A stretch of DNA of 64,000 bases from Nocardioides jiangsuensis (GCF_019679455.1 NZ_JAIEZQ010000002.1:248001-312000); one strand, 5' to 3'. Shown: positions 37,090 to 45,156, counted from the first letter of the stretch. A program made the numbers and translations. Notes: generated by a model not told the origin, from the letters alone.

Positions 37090-38892
37090 ATGACCAGGTC
37101 CCCCTTGCGCCGGCTCGCCGTGGCCGGTGCCACGACGGCGGCGCTGCTCACCGTCACCGTGGGCATCGTCCCGCAGACGGCGGGCGCCGCCCCGGCGCGA
37201 CCCGAGGCCGCCGGCCCGCGCACCCAAGGGCCCAAGCCCGTCGACGTCCAGCTGCTCGCCATCAACGACTTCCACGGCAACCTGGAGGCCCCGAGCGGCT
37301 CGGGCGGCCGGATCCAGACCGGCGTCTCGGCGACCGGGTCGCCGGTGACCGTGGACGCGGGCGGCGTGGAGTACCTCGCCACGCAGCTGCGGCAGCTCAC
37401 CGCCCAGCTGGAGGAGGAGGAGAACACGATCACCGTCGCCGCCGGCGACTTGATCGGCGCCTCGCCGCTGCTCTCCGCGGCCTTCCACGACGAGCCGGCC
37501 ATCGAGGCGTTGACCGCGGCCGGGCTCGACTACGCGAGCGTCGGCAACCACGAGTTCGACGAGGGCGCCGACGAGCTGCTCCGGATCCAGAACGGCGGCT
37601 GCCACCCCGTGGACGGCTGCGCGGACGGGACGCCGTACGCCGGGGCGGGCTTCCGGTACCTCTCCGCCAACGCCTTCCGCACCGAGACCGGCGCGCCGCT
37701 GATGGCGCCCTACGCGATCCACAAGGTGCAGGGCGTCAAGGTCGGCTTCATCGGGATGACCCTCGAGGGCACGAAGGAGATCGTCAGCCAGGAGGGCGTC
37801 GCCGGGCTCGAGTTCGCCGACGAGGTGGAGACCGCCAACCGCTACGCCGCCGAGCTGCAGGACCGCGGGGTCGAGAGCATCGTCGTGCTGCTGCACGAGG
37901 GTGGCGCGCAGACCGGCGCCAACGCCTGGGACGTCAACGGCTGCAACGGCTTCGCCGGCCCGGTCGTCGACATCGCCCGGGGCATGAGCGACGCGATCGA
38001 CGTGGTGGTCAGCGGCCACACGCACCAGGCCTACAACTGCGAGATCGACGGCAAGCTCGTCACCAGCGCCAGCTCCGCCGGCCGTCTCGTCACCGACATC
38101 GACCTGTCGATCGACCGCACCACCGGCGACGTGCTCAGCGCCGGTGCCAACAACGTCATCGTCACCCGCGACGTGGCCAAGGACCCCGCCCAGACCGACC
38201 TGATCGCGCACTACCGCGCGGCGCTCGGCCCGATCGCGAGCGAGGTCGTGGGCAAGACCGCGGAGCCCCTGACGAAGACCCAGGAGCGGCTCTTCCAGTC
38301 GGGCACGAACAGCAACGGCGAGCCGATCTACGCCCTCGGCGAGTCCGCGCTGGGCAACGTCATCGCCGACGCGCAGCTCGCCGCCACCGACGACGAGACC
38401 GGAGCGGTCGCGGCGTTCATGAACCCGGGCGGCGTCCGGGCCGACCTGAACGCGGGTGACGTCACCTACGAGGAGGCGTTCACCGTCCAGCCGTTCGCGA
38501 ACAACCTGGTCACCCTCGACCTGACCGGGGCGCAGCTGTACTGCATGCTCGAGCAGCAGTTCCAGGTCGCCAAGACGCTCTACCCGTCCGACACGGTGTC
38601 GTACACGGTCAACACCGCGGGCACCACGGCCCCGACCGGTGCCGACCCGTGCACCGGCACCCGGGTGGTCCCGGGCAGCCTGGAGTTCGACGGCACCGCG
38701 GTGCTGCCGACCGAGACCTACCGCGTCACCGTGAACAACTTCCTCGCCGGTGGCGGCGACGGGTTCTCGGTGCTCACCGGTGGCACGAACCAGGTGACGG
38801 GGCCGATCGACCTCGACGCGTTCACCGACTACCTCGGTGCGAGCTCGCCGGTCTACGCCCCGGCGCTCGACCGGATCCAGACCACGAGCTGA
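37090..38892 (+). CDS. Secreted 5'-nucleotidase / metallophosphatase
   Basis: 600 residues. A signal peptide (RRLAVAGATTAALLTVTVGIV, cut near AGA) precedes a calcineurin-like metallophosphatase with metal-binding motifs NDFHGN, AGDLIGASP, GNHEFDEG and GHTHQ. A 5_nucleotid_C domain follows (about 360-560), with GNVIADAQL, MNPGGVRADL and VQPFANNLVTLDLTG. It hydrolyses extracellular nucleotides, such as AMP, for phosphate and nucleoside scavenging. ATG 37090 has GGAGA just upstream; an in-frame start at 37051 lacks a good RBS. TAGTCT near 37001 is a possible -10 giving a leader of about 80 nt. Confidence 0.92.
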   Translation: MTRSPLRRLAVAGATTAALLTVTVGIVPQTAGAAPARPEAAGPRTQGPKPVDVQLLAINDFHGNLEAPSGSGGRIQTGVSATGSPVTVDAGGVEYLATQLRQLTAQLEEEENTITVAAGDLIGASPLLSAAFHDEPAIEALTAAGLDYASVGNHEFDEGADELLRIQNGGCHPVDGCADGTPYAGAGFRYLSANAFRTETGAPLMAPYAIHKVQGVKVGFIGMTLEGTKEIVSQEGVAGLEFADEVETANRYAAELQDRGVESIVVLLHEGGAQTGANAWDVNGCNGFAGPVVDIARGMSDAIDVVVSGHTHQAYNCEIDGKLVTSASSAGRLVTDIDLSIDRTTGDVLSAGANNVIVTRDVAKDPAQTDLIAHYRAALGPIASEVVGKTAEPLTKTQERLFQSGTNSNGEPIYALGESALGNVIADAQLAATDDETGAVAAFMNPGGVRADLNAGDVTYEEAFTVQPFANNLVTLDLTGAQLYCMLEQQFQVAKTLYPSDTVSYTVNTAGTTAPTGADPCTGTRVVPGSLEFDGTAVLPTETYRVTVNNFLAGGGDGFSVLTGGTNQVTGPIDLDAFTDYLGASSPVYAPALDRIQTTS

Positions 38893-38904
38893 CGCTCGAC
38901 CAGG

Positions 38905-38940
38905 CAGGGCCGCGGCACCCCTCGGGGAGCCGCGGCCCTG
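38905..38940 (+). terminator. Strong hairpin terminator after the 5'-nucleotidase gene
   Basis: CAGGGCCGCGGC (38905-38916) pairs perfectly with GCCGCGGCCCTG (38929-38940) around a 12-nt loop, 12 nt after the stop codon. Confidence 0.8.
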
Positions 38941-39019
38941 TCGTCGTCTCCGGGGAAGGGGCCGGGGAACGCGTTCCGGGTCACACCGGTTCGGTTCGCA
39001 CATCACGGGCGCACCTGCG

Positions 39020-39145
39020 TACACTCGACTCACCGGCCCCATCAGTTCTGCCTCGGGCCGGCTTTCTTGTGTCATCCACCAAGCGCCGCGGGCACCGTTT
39101 CCCGCGCCGGGCAGGACGACCCTTCTACTTTTCGGAGCTTCCCCT
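39020..39145 (+). promoter_or_regulatory. Structured 5' leader of the DEAD-box helicase gene
   Basis: A -10 box TACACT (39020-39025) predicts a leader of about 115 nt. It contains a stem CCGGCCC (39033-39039) with GGGCCGG (39055-39061), followed by CTTTCTT, which looks like an attenuator. A pyrimidine-rich stretch with GGAG lies before the ATG at 39146. Long leaders are common on cold-inducible RNA helicase genes. Confidence 0.55.
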
Positions 39146-40681
39146 ATGGCGGACAACCGCCCCAGCACCCTGTCCTCTTCCCGTACTGAACCCACCGACG
39201 TGACCTTCGCCGGCCTCGGCCTGCCGCCGGTCCTCGTGGAGACACTGGCCGCCGCCGGCATCGACGCGCCGTTCCCGATCCAGGCCGCGACGCTCCCGGA
39301 CTCGCTCAAGGGCCGCGACGTCCTGGGCCGCGGCCGGACCGGCTCCGGCAAGACCTACGCGTTCCTGCTGCCGGTCCTGACCCGCCTCGCGTCGAGCACC
39401 TCCAAGCGCCGCCCTAACCGGCCGCGCGCGCTGATCCTCGCCCCGACCCGCGAGCTCGCCAGCCAGATCGAGGCCGCGCTCGCGCCGCTCGCGAAGGAGA
39501 TGTCGCTCAAGACGCTGACCGTCTTCGGTGGCGTGCGCCCCAACCCGCAGATCCAGGGCCTGCGCGCCGGCGTCGACGTGCTCATCGCCTGCCCCGGCCG
39601 GCTCGCCGACCACATGCAGTCCGGTCACGTCGACCTCGGCTCGGTGGAGATCACCGTCCTCGACGAGGCCGACCACATGGCCGACCTCGGCTTCCTGCCG
39701 GTCGTCCGTCGCCTGCTCGACAAGACCCCCGGCGACGGGCAGCGCCTGCTGTTCTCCGCCACGCTCGACGCCGGCGTCGACGTCCTGGTCAAGCGCTACC
39801 TGCACGACCCGGTCGTGCACAGCGTCGACTCGGCCCAGTCGCCGGTCACCAAGATGACCCACCACGTGCTGCACGTCGAGAAGGAGACGCGGCTCCCCGT
39901 GATCGCCGACCTCGCCGCGGCCCCGGGCCGGACCGTCGTGTTCACCCGGACCAAGCACGGCGCCAAGGCGCTCGCCCGGCAGCTCAACGCCAAGGGCGTG
40001 CCCGCGGTCGAGCTGCACGGCAACCTGTCGCAGAACGCGCGGACCCGGAACCTCACCGCCTTCTCGGAGGGCAACGCCACCACCTTGGTCGCCACCGACA
40101 TCGCGGCGCGCGGCATCCACGTGGACGACGTCAGCCTCGTCGTGCACGCGGACCCGCCGGTCGAGCACAAGGCGTACCTGCACCGCTCCGGCCGCACCGC
40201 GCGGGCCGGCGCCGAGGGCACCGTCGTCACGATGATGCTCGACGCGCAGGTCCCCGACGTCCGCGACCTGACCCGCAAGGCCGGGATCAAGCCCACCATC
40301 ACGCGCGTCCGGCTCGGCGACCCCGTGCTGACCCAGATCGCCCCGGGCGAGCGCACCTTCGTCGAAGCGAGCGCGCTGCCCGCGGTGAGCGCCGAGACCC
40401 GCTCCGGCGGCCAGGCCCGCTCGGGTGGCGGCCGCTCCGGTGGTCGCTCCGGCGGCCGCTCCCGGTCCCGCTCGGGCGGCGGCTCCGGCAACGGCGCCCC
40501 GTCGGGTTCCGGCAACGGCGCCGGATCGGGCTCCCGCTCGGGTGGCTCGCGTCGTCGCTCCGGTGGTGGCTCGGGCGGTGCCGGCGGCACCTCGGCCCCC
40601 CGTCGTACGTCGGGCGGTCGCTCGGGCGGCTCCTCGTCGCACAGCGCCGCGTCGTTCTCCTCGGGCGGCCGCGGCCGCTGA
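39146..40681 (+). CDS. DEAD-box ATP-dependent RNA helicase
   Basis: 511 residues. The order is Q motif (FAGLGLPPVLVETL...FPIQ), Walker A GRTGSGKT, PTRELA, DEAD (VLDEADHMADLGF), SAT (LLFSATLD), ATDIAARGIHV and HRSGRTARAG, a complete SF2 RNA helicase. From about 410 to the end is a low-complexity Ser/Gly/Arg tail (RSGGRSGGRS-type repeats), as in actinobacterial RhlE/DeaD proteins, which would bind RNA. It acts in cold adaptation and RNA processing by family inference. The start is ATG 39146, downstream of a long structured leader. A 13-bp terminator stem follows. Confidence 0.92.
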   Translation: MADNRPSTLSSSRTEPTDVTFAGLGLPPVLVETLAAAGIDAPFPIQAATLPDSLKGRDVLGRGRTGSGKTYAFLLPVLTRLASSTSKRRPNRPRALILAPTRELASQIEAALAPLAKEMSLKTLTVFGGVRPNPQIQGLRAGVDVLIACPGRLADHMQSGHVDLGSVEITVLDEADHMADLGFLPVVRRLLDKTPGDGQRLLFSATLDAGVDVLVKRYLHDPVVHSVDSAQSPVTKMTHHVLHVEKETRLPVIADLAAAPGRTVVFTRTKHGAKALARQLNAKGVPAVELHGNLSQNARTRNLTAFSEGNATTLVATDIAARGIHVDDVSLVVHADPPVEHKAYLHRSGRTARAGAEGTVVTMMLDAQVPDVRDLTRKAGIKPTITRVRLGDPVLTQIAPGERTFVEASALPAVSAETRSGGQARSGGGRSGGRSGGRSRSRSGGGSGNGAPSGSGNGAGSGSRSGGSRRRSGGGSGGAGGTSAPRRTSGGRSGGSSSHSAASFSSGGRGR

Positions 40682-40704
40682 CCCTCGGCAGCCCTCACGC
40701 TCGT

Positions 40705-40745
40705 ACGTCGCCCCTCCTCCGCTGCTCGCGGGGGAGGGGCGACGT
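40705..40745 (+). terminator. Long hairpin terminator after the RNA helicase gene
   Basis: ACGTCGCCCCTCC (40705-40717) pairs with GGAGGGGCGACGT (40733-40745), a perfect 13-bp stem. Confidence 0.8.
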
Positions 40746-40812
40746 CGTCCTGCCGGGGTGTCGGCGTCTCGTGCGAGGCTGGGCAGCACGGGACGAGGAG
40801 AGGGAGCCGCCG

Positions 40813-41199
40813 ATGAGGATCAACCTGACGAGCGTGTACGTCGACGACCAGGAGAAGGCCCTGCGCTTCTACACCGAGGTGCTCGGGTTCGTGCCCAGGA
40901 CCGACCTGCCGCTGGGGGAGTTCCGGTGGCTCACCGTGGCCTCGGCGGACGACCCGGACGGCATCGAGCTGCTCCTCGAGCCCGACCAGCACCCGGCGGC
41001 CCGGACGTTCAAGGACGCGCTGGTGGCCGACGGGATCCCCTTCACCTCCTTCGCGGTCGACGGCGTGACCGCGGAGTTCGAGCGGCTGCGCGCGCTCGGC
41101 GTCCGCTTCACCCAGGAGCCGCAGAGCCTCGGGCCGGTGACCACGGCGGTCCTCGACGACACCTGCGGCAACCTGATCCAGATCGCCGGGCAGGCCTGA
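40813..41199 (+). CDS. VOC family protein
   Basis: 128 residues with the VOC pattern: INLTSVYVDDQEKALRFYTEVLGFV at the start, FRWLTVASADDPDGIELLLEPD in the middle and VTTAVLDDTCGNLIQIAG at the end, which carries the C-terminal metal-ligand position. ATG 40813 has a purine-rich GAGGAGAGGGAG upstream. It converges on terC with 13 nt between stops. Proteins this close to the extradiol/glyoxalase fold are often stress-related, but the ligand cannot be told. Confidence 0.87.
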   Translation: MRINLTSVYVDDQEKALRFYTEVLGFVPRTDLPLGEFRWLTVASADDPDGIELLLEPDQHPAARTFKDALVADGIPFTSFAVDGVTAEFERLRALGVRFTQEPQSLGPVTTAVLDDTCGNLIQIAGQA

Positions 41200-41212
41200 C
41201 GCCGTACCACGG

Positions 41213-42232
41213 TCAGACCGGGACCCGCTCGTCCTCGTTCCGGGCGCCGGTGCGGGTCGCCAGGAGGCTGGTCACCGTGGTCAGGGCCAGCACGCCCACG
41301 ATCACGCCGAGGGAGAGCAGGGTCGGCACCTCCGGCACCGCGCTCCACCGTTCGTGGGCCCAGTGCAGGGCCAGCTTGGTGCCGATGAAGCCGAGGACGG
41401 CGGCCAGCCCGTAGCCGAGGTGGACGAGCCGGCTCAGCGCGCCCTCGAGCACGAAGTACAGCGCCCGCAGGCCGAGCAGGGCGAACGCGTTGGTGGCGAA
41501 GACCAGGAACGGGTCGCCCGTGATGCCGTAGACGGCGGGGACCGAGTCCACAGCGAAGACGACGTCCGTGGCGAGGACGGCCACCACCACCAGCGCGAAC
41601 GGCGTCACCGCGCGTCGGCCGTCGACCCGGCTCAGGACCCGGGTGCCCTGGTAGTCCTCGGTGACCGGCACGAGCCTGCGCACCAGGCGGACACTGCGCA
41701 GGCGGGCGACGTCGACGTCGTGGTCGGTTCCGCGGATCGCGTCGCGCAGCACCTTCGCCGCGGTGACGAGCAGGATGACCCCGAAGACCAGGAACATCGC
41801 GTCGAAGCGGCTCAGCGCGGCCGCGCCCAGGGCGATGAACACGCCGCGGAGGACGAGTGCGCCGACGATGCCGTAGAGCAGCACCCGCTGCTGCAGGGCC
41901 TTCGGTACCGCGAAGGCGCCCAGCAGCAGCATGAACACGAAGAGGTTGTCGACGCTCAGCGACTTCTCCACGAGGTAGCCGGTGAGGTACTCCAGCCCCC
42001 GGTCGGTGCCGAAGCGCCACCAGACGAACCCGCCGAAGGCGAGGGGGAGCGCGACGTAGAAGGCCGACCAGGCGAGCGCCTCGCGCATCGCGACCTCGTG
42101 CGGCCGGCGGGTCAGGACGAAGTCGAGCGCGAGCAGCGCGACGACCAGACCGAGCGTCGTCGCCCAGAGCAGGGGCGTGCCGACGGAGTCGAGCGCGGTA
42201 GGGGCCGCGCCTGCGGCAACGGTCGAGAGCAT
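41213..42232 (-). CDS. TerC/Alx family manganese-exporter-type membrane protein
   Basis: 339 residues with about nine membrane helices. The family's acidic metal motifs are present: EKSLSVDNLFVFMLLLGAF and ATDVVFAVDSVPAVYGITGDPFLVF. In E. coli the homologue Alx and in B. subtilis YkoY/YceF export Mn2+, in the latter to supply extracytosolic metalloproteins. ATG 42232 sits behind a hairpin that can bury its GAGG ribosome-binding site, and a yybP-ykoY-like aptamer lies just upstream, so expression should rise with Mn2+. The tail is charged (TRTGARNEDERV). Confidence 0.92.
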   Translation of the reverse strand: MLSTVAAGAAPTALDSVGTPLLWATTLGLVVALLALDFVLTRRPHEVAMREALAWSAFYVALPLAFGGFVWWRFGTDRGLEYLTGYLVEKSLSVDNLFVFMLLLGAFAVPKALQQRVLLYGIVGALVLRGVFIALGAAALSRFDAMFLVFGVILLVTAAKVLRDAIRGTDHDVDVARLRSVRLVRRLVPVTEDYQGTRVLSRVDGRRAVTPFALVVVAVLATDVVFAVDSVPAVYGITGDPFLVFATNAFALLGLRALYFVLEGALSRLVHLGYGLAAVLGFIGTKLALHWAHERWSAVPEVPTLLSLGVIVGVLALTTVTSLLATRTGARNEDERVPV

Positions 42233-42238
42233 GGGTCT

Positions 42239-42344
42239 CCTCAGACGGTGTCTGAGGTCTCCTTCACCTGCGGAGCAGGCGCCCGTCCGAGGCCTCGTGG
42301 GAGGCCGGAGTGACCGGAGCGGGCCAGGGAAGTACTCCCCTCGC
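42239..42344 (-). promoter_or_regulatory. yybP-ykoY-like manganese riboswitch before terC
   Basis: Read on the minus strand, the leader begins GCGAGGGGAGTAC (42344-42332) and ends GAAGGAGACCTC (42265-42254), the two conserved halves of the Mn2+ aptamer joined by P1 (GAGG with CCTC). It is followed directly by an 8-bp stem CCTCAGAC/GTCTGAGG with a 3-nt loop (42239-42257) that covers the RBS GAGG. The CCTC of P1 is shared with that stem, so the two folds exclude each other: metal-bound P1 would free the RBS. Confidence 0.8.
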
Positions 42345-42349
42345 CGGAA

Positions 42350-42378
42350 AGTCTAGCGAACGGGATGGGTATCGCCAA
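42350..42378 (-). promoter_or_regulatory. Promoter of the riboswitch-terC unit
   Basis: On the minus strand a -35 box TTGGCG (42378-42373) and a -10 box TAGACT (42355-42350) are separated by exactly 17 nt. The expected transcription start, near 42343, coincides with the 5' edge of the aptamer. Confidence 0.78.
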
Positions 42379-42397
42379 CGGCCCGCGGTCGCCCGCC

Positions 42398-42994
42398 TCA
42401 GACCAGGCTGACCAGCAGGTAGCGCTCGTCCTCGATCTGCCGGCCCCACAGCACCGGGTCGGTGAGCCGCTGCACGGTCGCGTCCGAGCGGTGCTCGCGC
42501 ACGAGCCGCTCGGTCTGCTCGGCGGTCAGCCCCGCCCCGGTGCTCCAGCTCCCCTCGACCAGGACCAGCCGGCCGCCGGGGCGCAGCAGCCGCACCCAGC
42601 GGGCCAGCGACGCGGACGGGTCGGGCAGTGCCCAGAGCACGTGCCGGGACAGCACGACGTCGTACGCCGCCCGCTCGAGCTCCGGGTCGGAGGCGTCGCC
42701 CTCGCGGAACGTCACCGGGACGTCCGCCGTCGCGGCCTTCCGGCGGGCGGCGTCGACCATCTCGCCGGAGAGGTCCACGCCGTCCACGGTGTGGCCCGCC
42801 TCGGCGAGCAGCACCGACAGGGTGCCGGTGCCGCAGCCGAGGTCCGCGACGCGGGCGGGCGCCGCCGGCAGGTGCGGCAGCAGCAGCTCGCGCCACGCGG
42901 CCCGGGTCGCCGGGTCACGCAGGCCGTGGTCGGGTTCCTGGTCGAAGACCGCGGCCTCGCGGTCCCACATCGCCCGCGTCCGCTGCAGGTCCAT
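42398..42994 (-). CDS. Class I SAM-dependent methyltransferase
   Basis: 198 residues. Motif I is VADLGCGTGTLSVLLAEAG and motif II VDGVDLSGEMVDAARRKA. The acidic loop is FREGDASDPELERAAYDVVLSRHVLWALPD, and post-motif RLLRPGGRLVLVEGSW follows. This is the pattern of small-molecule methyltransferases of the UbiE/MenG-like set. ATG 42994 is 2 nt after the citrate synthase stop, so it is the second gene of that operon. The substrate is unknown. Confidence 0.87.
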   Translation of the reverse strand: MDLQRTRAMWDREAAVFDQEPDHGLRDPATRAAWRELLLPHLPAAPARVADLGCGTGTLSVLLAEAGHTVDGVDLSGEMVDAARRKAATADVPVTFREGDASDPELERAAYDVVLSRHVLWALPDPSASLARWVRLLRPGGRLVLVEGSWSTGAGLTAEQTERLVREHRSDATVQRLTDPVLWGRQIEDERYLLVSLV

Positions 42995-42996
42995 GC

Positions 42997-44097
42997 TCAG
43001 GCCCAGTCCTGGCTCCAGCCGTCGACGTCCTCCGCCTTGCGCGGGGCAGGGCCGACGTACTTCGCCGAGGGCCGGATCAGGCGGCCGGTGCGCTTCTGCT
43101 CCAGGATGTGCGCCGACCAGCCGCCGGTGCGGGCGCAGGTGAACATGGAGGTGAACATGTGCGGCGGGACCTCGGCGAAGTCCAGGACGATCGCCGCCCA
43201 GAACTCGACGTTGGTCTCGAGCACCCGGTCGGGGCGGCGCTCGCGGAGCTCGGCCAGCGCCGCCTTCTCGAGCGCCTCGGCGACCTCGTAGCGCGGAGCG
43301 CTGAGCTCCTGTGCCGTGCGTCGGAGCACCCGGGCGCGGGGGTCCTCGGCCCGGTACACCCGGTGTCCGAAGCCCATCAGCCGCTCCTTGTTGTCGAGCA
43401 GCTCCTTGACGTAGGAGCGGGCGTCGCCGCGCCGCTCGACCTCCTCGATCATGCCGAGCACGCGGGACGGCGCGCCGCCGTGCAGCGGGCCGCTCATCGC
43501 ACCGATCGCGCCGGAGAACGCGGCGGCCACATCGGCGCCGGTCGAGGTGATCACCCGCGCGGTGAAGGTGGAGGCGTTCATGCCGTGCTCGGCGGCCGAG
43601 CTCCAGTACGCGTCGATCGCCTTGACGTGCTTGGGGTCGGCCTCGCCCTTCCAGCGGATCATAAACCGCTCGGCGAGCGTCCCGCCCTTGTCCACCTCGC
43701 GCTGCGAGACGACGGGCTTGTCGAGACCACGGGCGGCCTGCGCGGCGTACGACAGCACCATCACGGCGACCCGGCTGAGGTCCTCGCGGGCCTGCTCGTC
43801 GCTGATGTCGTAGGTCTGCCGCATCCCGAACGCGGGGGCGAGCATGGCGACCGCGGCCTGGACGTCGACGCGGATGTCGCCGGTGTGCACCGGGATGTTG
43901 TACGGCTCGGCGGGCGGCAGGCCCGGGTCGTAGGCGCCGTCGATCAGCAGGCCCCAGACCTTCTCGAAGGGGATCCGGCCGACGATCTCCTCGATGTCGA
44001 CACCGCGGTAGCGCAGTGCGGAGCCTTCCTTGTCGGGCTCGGCAATCTCGGTCTCGAACGCGACCACGCCTTCAAGGCCGTGCTGAACCTCGCTCAT
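42997..44097 (-). CDS. citA: Citrate synthase 2
   Basis: 366 residues, the length of the short (type II, hexamer or dimer) citrate synthases; it condenses acetyl-CoA and oxaloacetate. Catalytic stretches are GPLHGGAPSRV (His), GFGHRVYRAEDPRA (His) and VEFWAAIVLDFAEVPP (Asp). The N-terminal HGLEGVVAFETEIAEPDKEG and the ending WSQDWA-like tail are typical of actinobacterial citrate synthase 2. Of two adjacent ATGs (44100, 44097) the second gives a 5-nt spacing to AAGGAG (44103-44108). It is divergent from pdxH. Methylcitrate synthase activity cannot be excluded. Confidence 0.93.
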   Translation of the reverse strand: MSEVQHGLEGVVAFETEIAEPDKEGSALRYRGVDIEEIVGRIPFEKVWGLLIDGAYDPGLPPAEPYNIPVHTGDIRVDVQAAVAMLAPAFGMRQTYDISDEQAREDLSRVAVMVLSYAAQAARGLDKPVVSQREVDKGGTLAERFMIRWKGEADPKHVKAIDAYWSSAAEHGMNASTFTARVITSTGADVAAAFSGAIGAMSGPLHGGAPSRVLGMIEEVERRGDARSYVKELLDNKERLMGFGHRVYRAEDPRARVLRRTAQELSAPRYEVAEALEKAALAELRERRPDRVLETNVEFWAAIVLDFAEVPPHMFTSMFTCARTGGWSAHILEQKRTGRLIRPSAKYVGPAPRKAEDVDGWSQDWA

Positions 44098-44183
44098 CAT
44101 GACTCCTTCGTCTCTGTGCAGTCCGCGTTGCATTGTGCACCGCGTGCACCCCCGGCGCCACGCGGGGCCGCTACATTCGGGGC

Positions 44184-44828
44184 GTGAAACCACGTGAGCT
44201 GAGTGACCTGCGCCGGGAGTACGCCGCCGGCGGGCTCGACGAGTCCGACCTCGAGACCGAGCCGGTGGCGATGTTCCGGCGCTGGATGCACGACGCGGTG
44301 GCCGCCGGGCTGCACGAGCCGAACGCGATGGTGCTCTCGACGGTGTCGGCCGAGGGGGCCCCGGCGTCGCGGATCGTGCTGCTCAAGGGGATCGACGAGC
44401 GCGGCTTCGTGTTCTTCACCAACTACGAGTCCCGCAAGGCCGACGACCTCGACGCCCGGCCGCGGTGCGCGCTGCTGTTCCCGTGGCACCCGCTCGAGCG
44501 GCAGGTGCGGGTCGAGGGCACCGCCACCCGGCTCAGCGAGCACGAGAACGACGTGTACTTCGGCAGCCGCCCCCGCGCGTCACAGCTCGGGGCGTGGGCG
44601 TCACCGCAGTCGGAGGTGATCCCGGACCGGTCCGTGCTCGAGGCGCGCTACGAGGAGGCCGCGGAGCGGTTCGGCGAGGGGGACGTGCCGCGGCCGGAGA
44701 ACTGGGGCGGTTTCTGCGTGGTGCCGGAGCGGGTCGAGTTCTGGCAGGGTCGGCTCGGCCGGCTGCACGACCGGCTGCGCTACCGCCGTACGCCGTCGGG
44801 CTGGGCGGTGGAGCGGCTCGCGCCCTGA
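44184..44828 (+). CDS. pdxH: Pyridoxamine 5'-phosphate oxidase
   Basis: 214 residues. The FMN-dependent enzyme makes pyridoxal phosphate from PNP/PMP. Signatures are the N-terminal RREYAAGGLDESDLETEPV, MVLSTVSAEGAPASRIVLLKGIDERGFVFFTNYESRKADDL, QSEVIPDRSVLEARYEEA, and the C-terminal WGGFCVVPERVEFWQGRLGRLHDRLRY with WAVERLAP (FMN/PLP-binding Arg and Pro end). GTG 44184 stands 6 nt after TACATT (44172-44177), indicating a leaderless mRNA. It supplies the cofactor of SerC, encoded 9 kb away in the same neighbourhood. A large RNA-like fold follows on the other strand. Confidence 0.94.
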   Translation: MKPRELSDLRREYAAGGLDESDLETEPVAMFRRWMHDAVAAGLHEPNAMVLSTVSAEGAPASRIVLLKGIDERGFVFFTNYESRKADDLDARPRCALLFPWHPLERQVRVEGTATRLSEHENDVYFGSRPRASQLGAWASPQSEVIPDRSVLEARYEEAAERFGEGDVPRPENWGGFCVVPERVEFWQGRLGRLHDRLRYRRTPSGWAVERLAP

Positions 44829-44861
44829 CCCCCGCCGGCCAGGACACGGCGGTCGGTGGGA

Positions 44862-45087
44862 AAGCAGACGACCCGCAGGCGTTGTGGGTCCTCCCGCTCG
44901 AGGAGCGGGGCCCACTCTCCGGTCGGACGTGTCCGGAGCGCCTGCGGGTCGGGTGACTGCTTGGAATTGCCAGCTGCCCACATCCCGGTTGACGGGGGCT
45001 CAGTCGTGCTGGCCGGTGCGCTGCTAGCGAGCAGCCACCTCACGAGTCCGTAAAGAATTCACTTCTGGACCACCTCCTTCCTCGTGT
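44862..45087 (-). ncRNA. Candidate structured small RNA, minus strand, three-way junction
   Basis: A perfect 12-bp stem joins 44870-44881 to 44939-44950 (GACCCGCAGGCG with CGCCTGCGGGTC), extended by AAGCAG/CTGCTT. Inside it two hairpins abut: 44884-44915 (GTGGG...CCCAC with CCGCTC/GAGCGG) and 44917-44938 (CTCCGG/CCGGAG). Upstream on the minus strand are a promoter (45094-45123), an ideal Shine-Dalgarno, a 12-codon ORF and a hairpin GCTGCT/AGCAGC. The fold could work on either strand; the promoter favours minus. The 328-nt pdxH-MFS gap holds nothing else. Confidence 0.6.
45024..45062 (-). CDS. 12-codon microORF MNSLRTREVAAR
   Basis: GTG 45062 is followed by 12 sense codons and TAG at 45024-45026. 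AAGGAGGTG (45079-45071) lies 8 nt upstream, a near-perfect match to the anti-SD, far stronger than at any large gene of the window. The stop region lies in a GCTGCT/AGCAGC hairpin. There is no minus-strand gene downstream (that side is antisense to pdxH), so ordinary attenuation of a downstream gene is unlikely. It may be a real micropeptide or a translation module of the RNA. Confidence 0.5.
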   Translation of the reverse strand: MNSLRTREVAAR

Positions 45088-45093
45088 CCGTCC

Positions 45094-45123
45094 ACGGTAC
45101 GTCGGCCCGCCCGCGGCCGACAA
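45094..45123 (-). promoter_or_regulatory. Promoter of the minus-strand small transcript
   Basis: On the minus strand TTGTCG (45123-45118) and TACCGT (45099-45094) are spaced by 18 nt. The start would be near 45087, giving an 8-nt lead to the Shine-Dalgarno of the microORF. Confidence 0.6.
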
Positions 45124-45156
45124 GGAGATTTCGCGGCATTTGAGAGGGTGAGCCTC

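Noticed and set aside
40390-40680. Repeating Ser/Gly/Arg codons that look like a tandem array or CRISPR
   Set aside because: Imperfect triplet-based repeats in frame with the helicase tail; no spacers or constant repeat.
45063-45085. Plus-strand CCACCTCCTT resembling the 3' end of 16S rRNA
   Set aside because: The surroundings show no rRNA; it is the complement of a strong Shine-Dalgarno on the minus strand.
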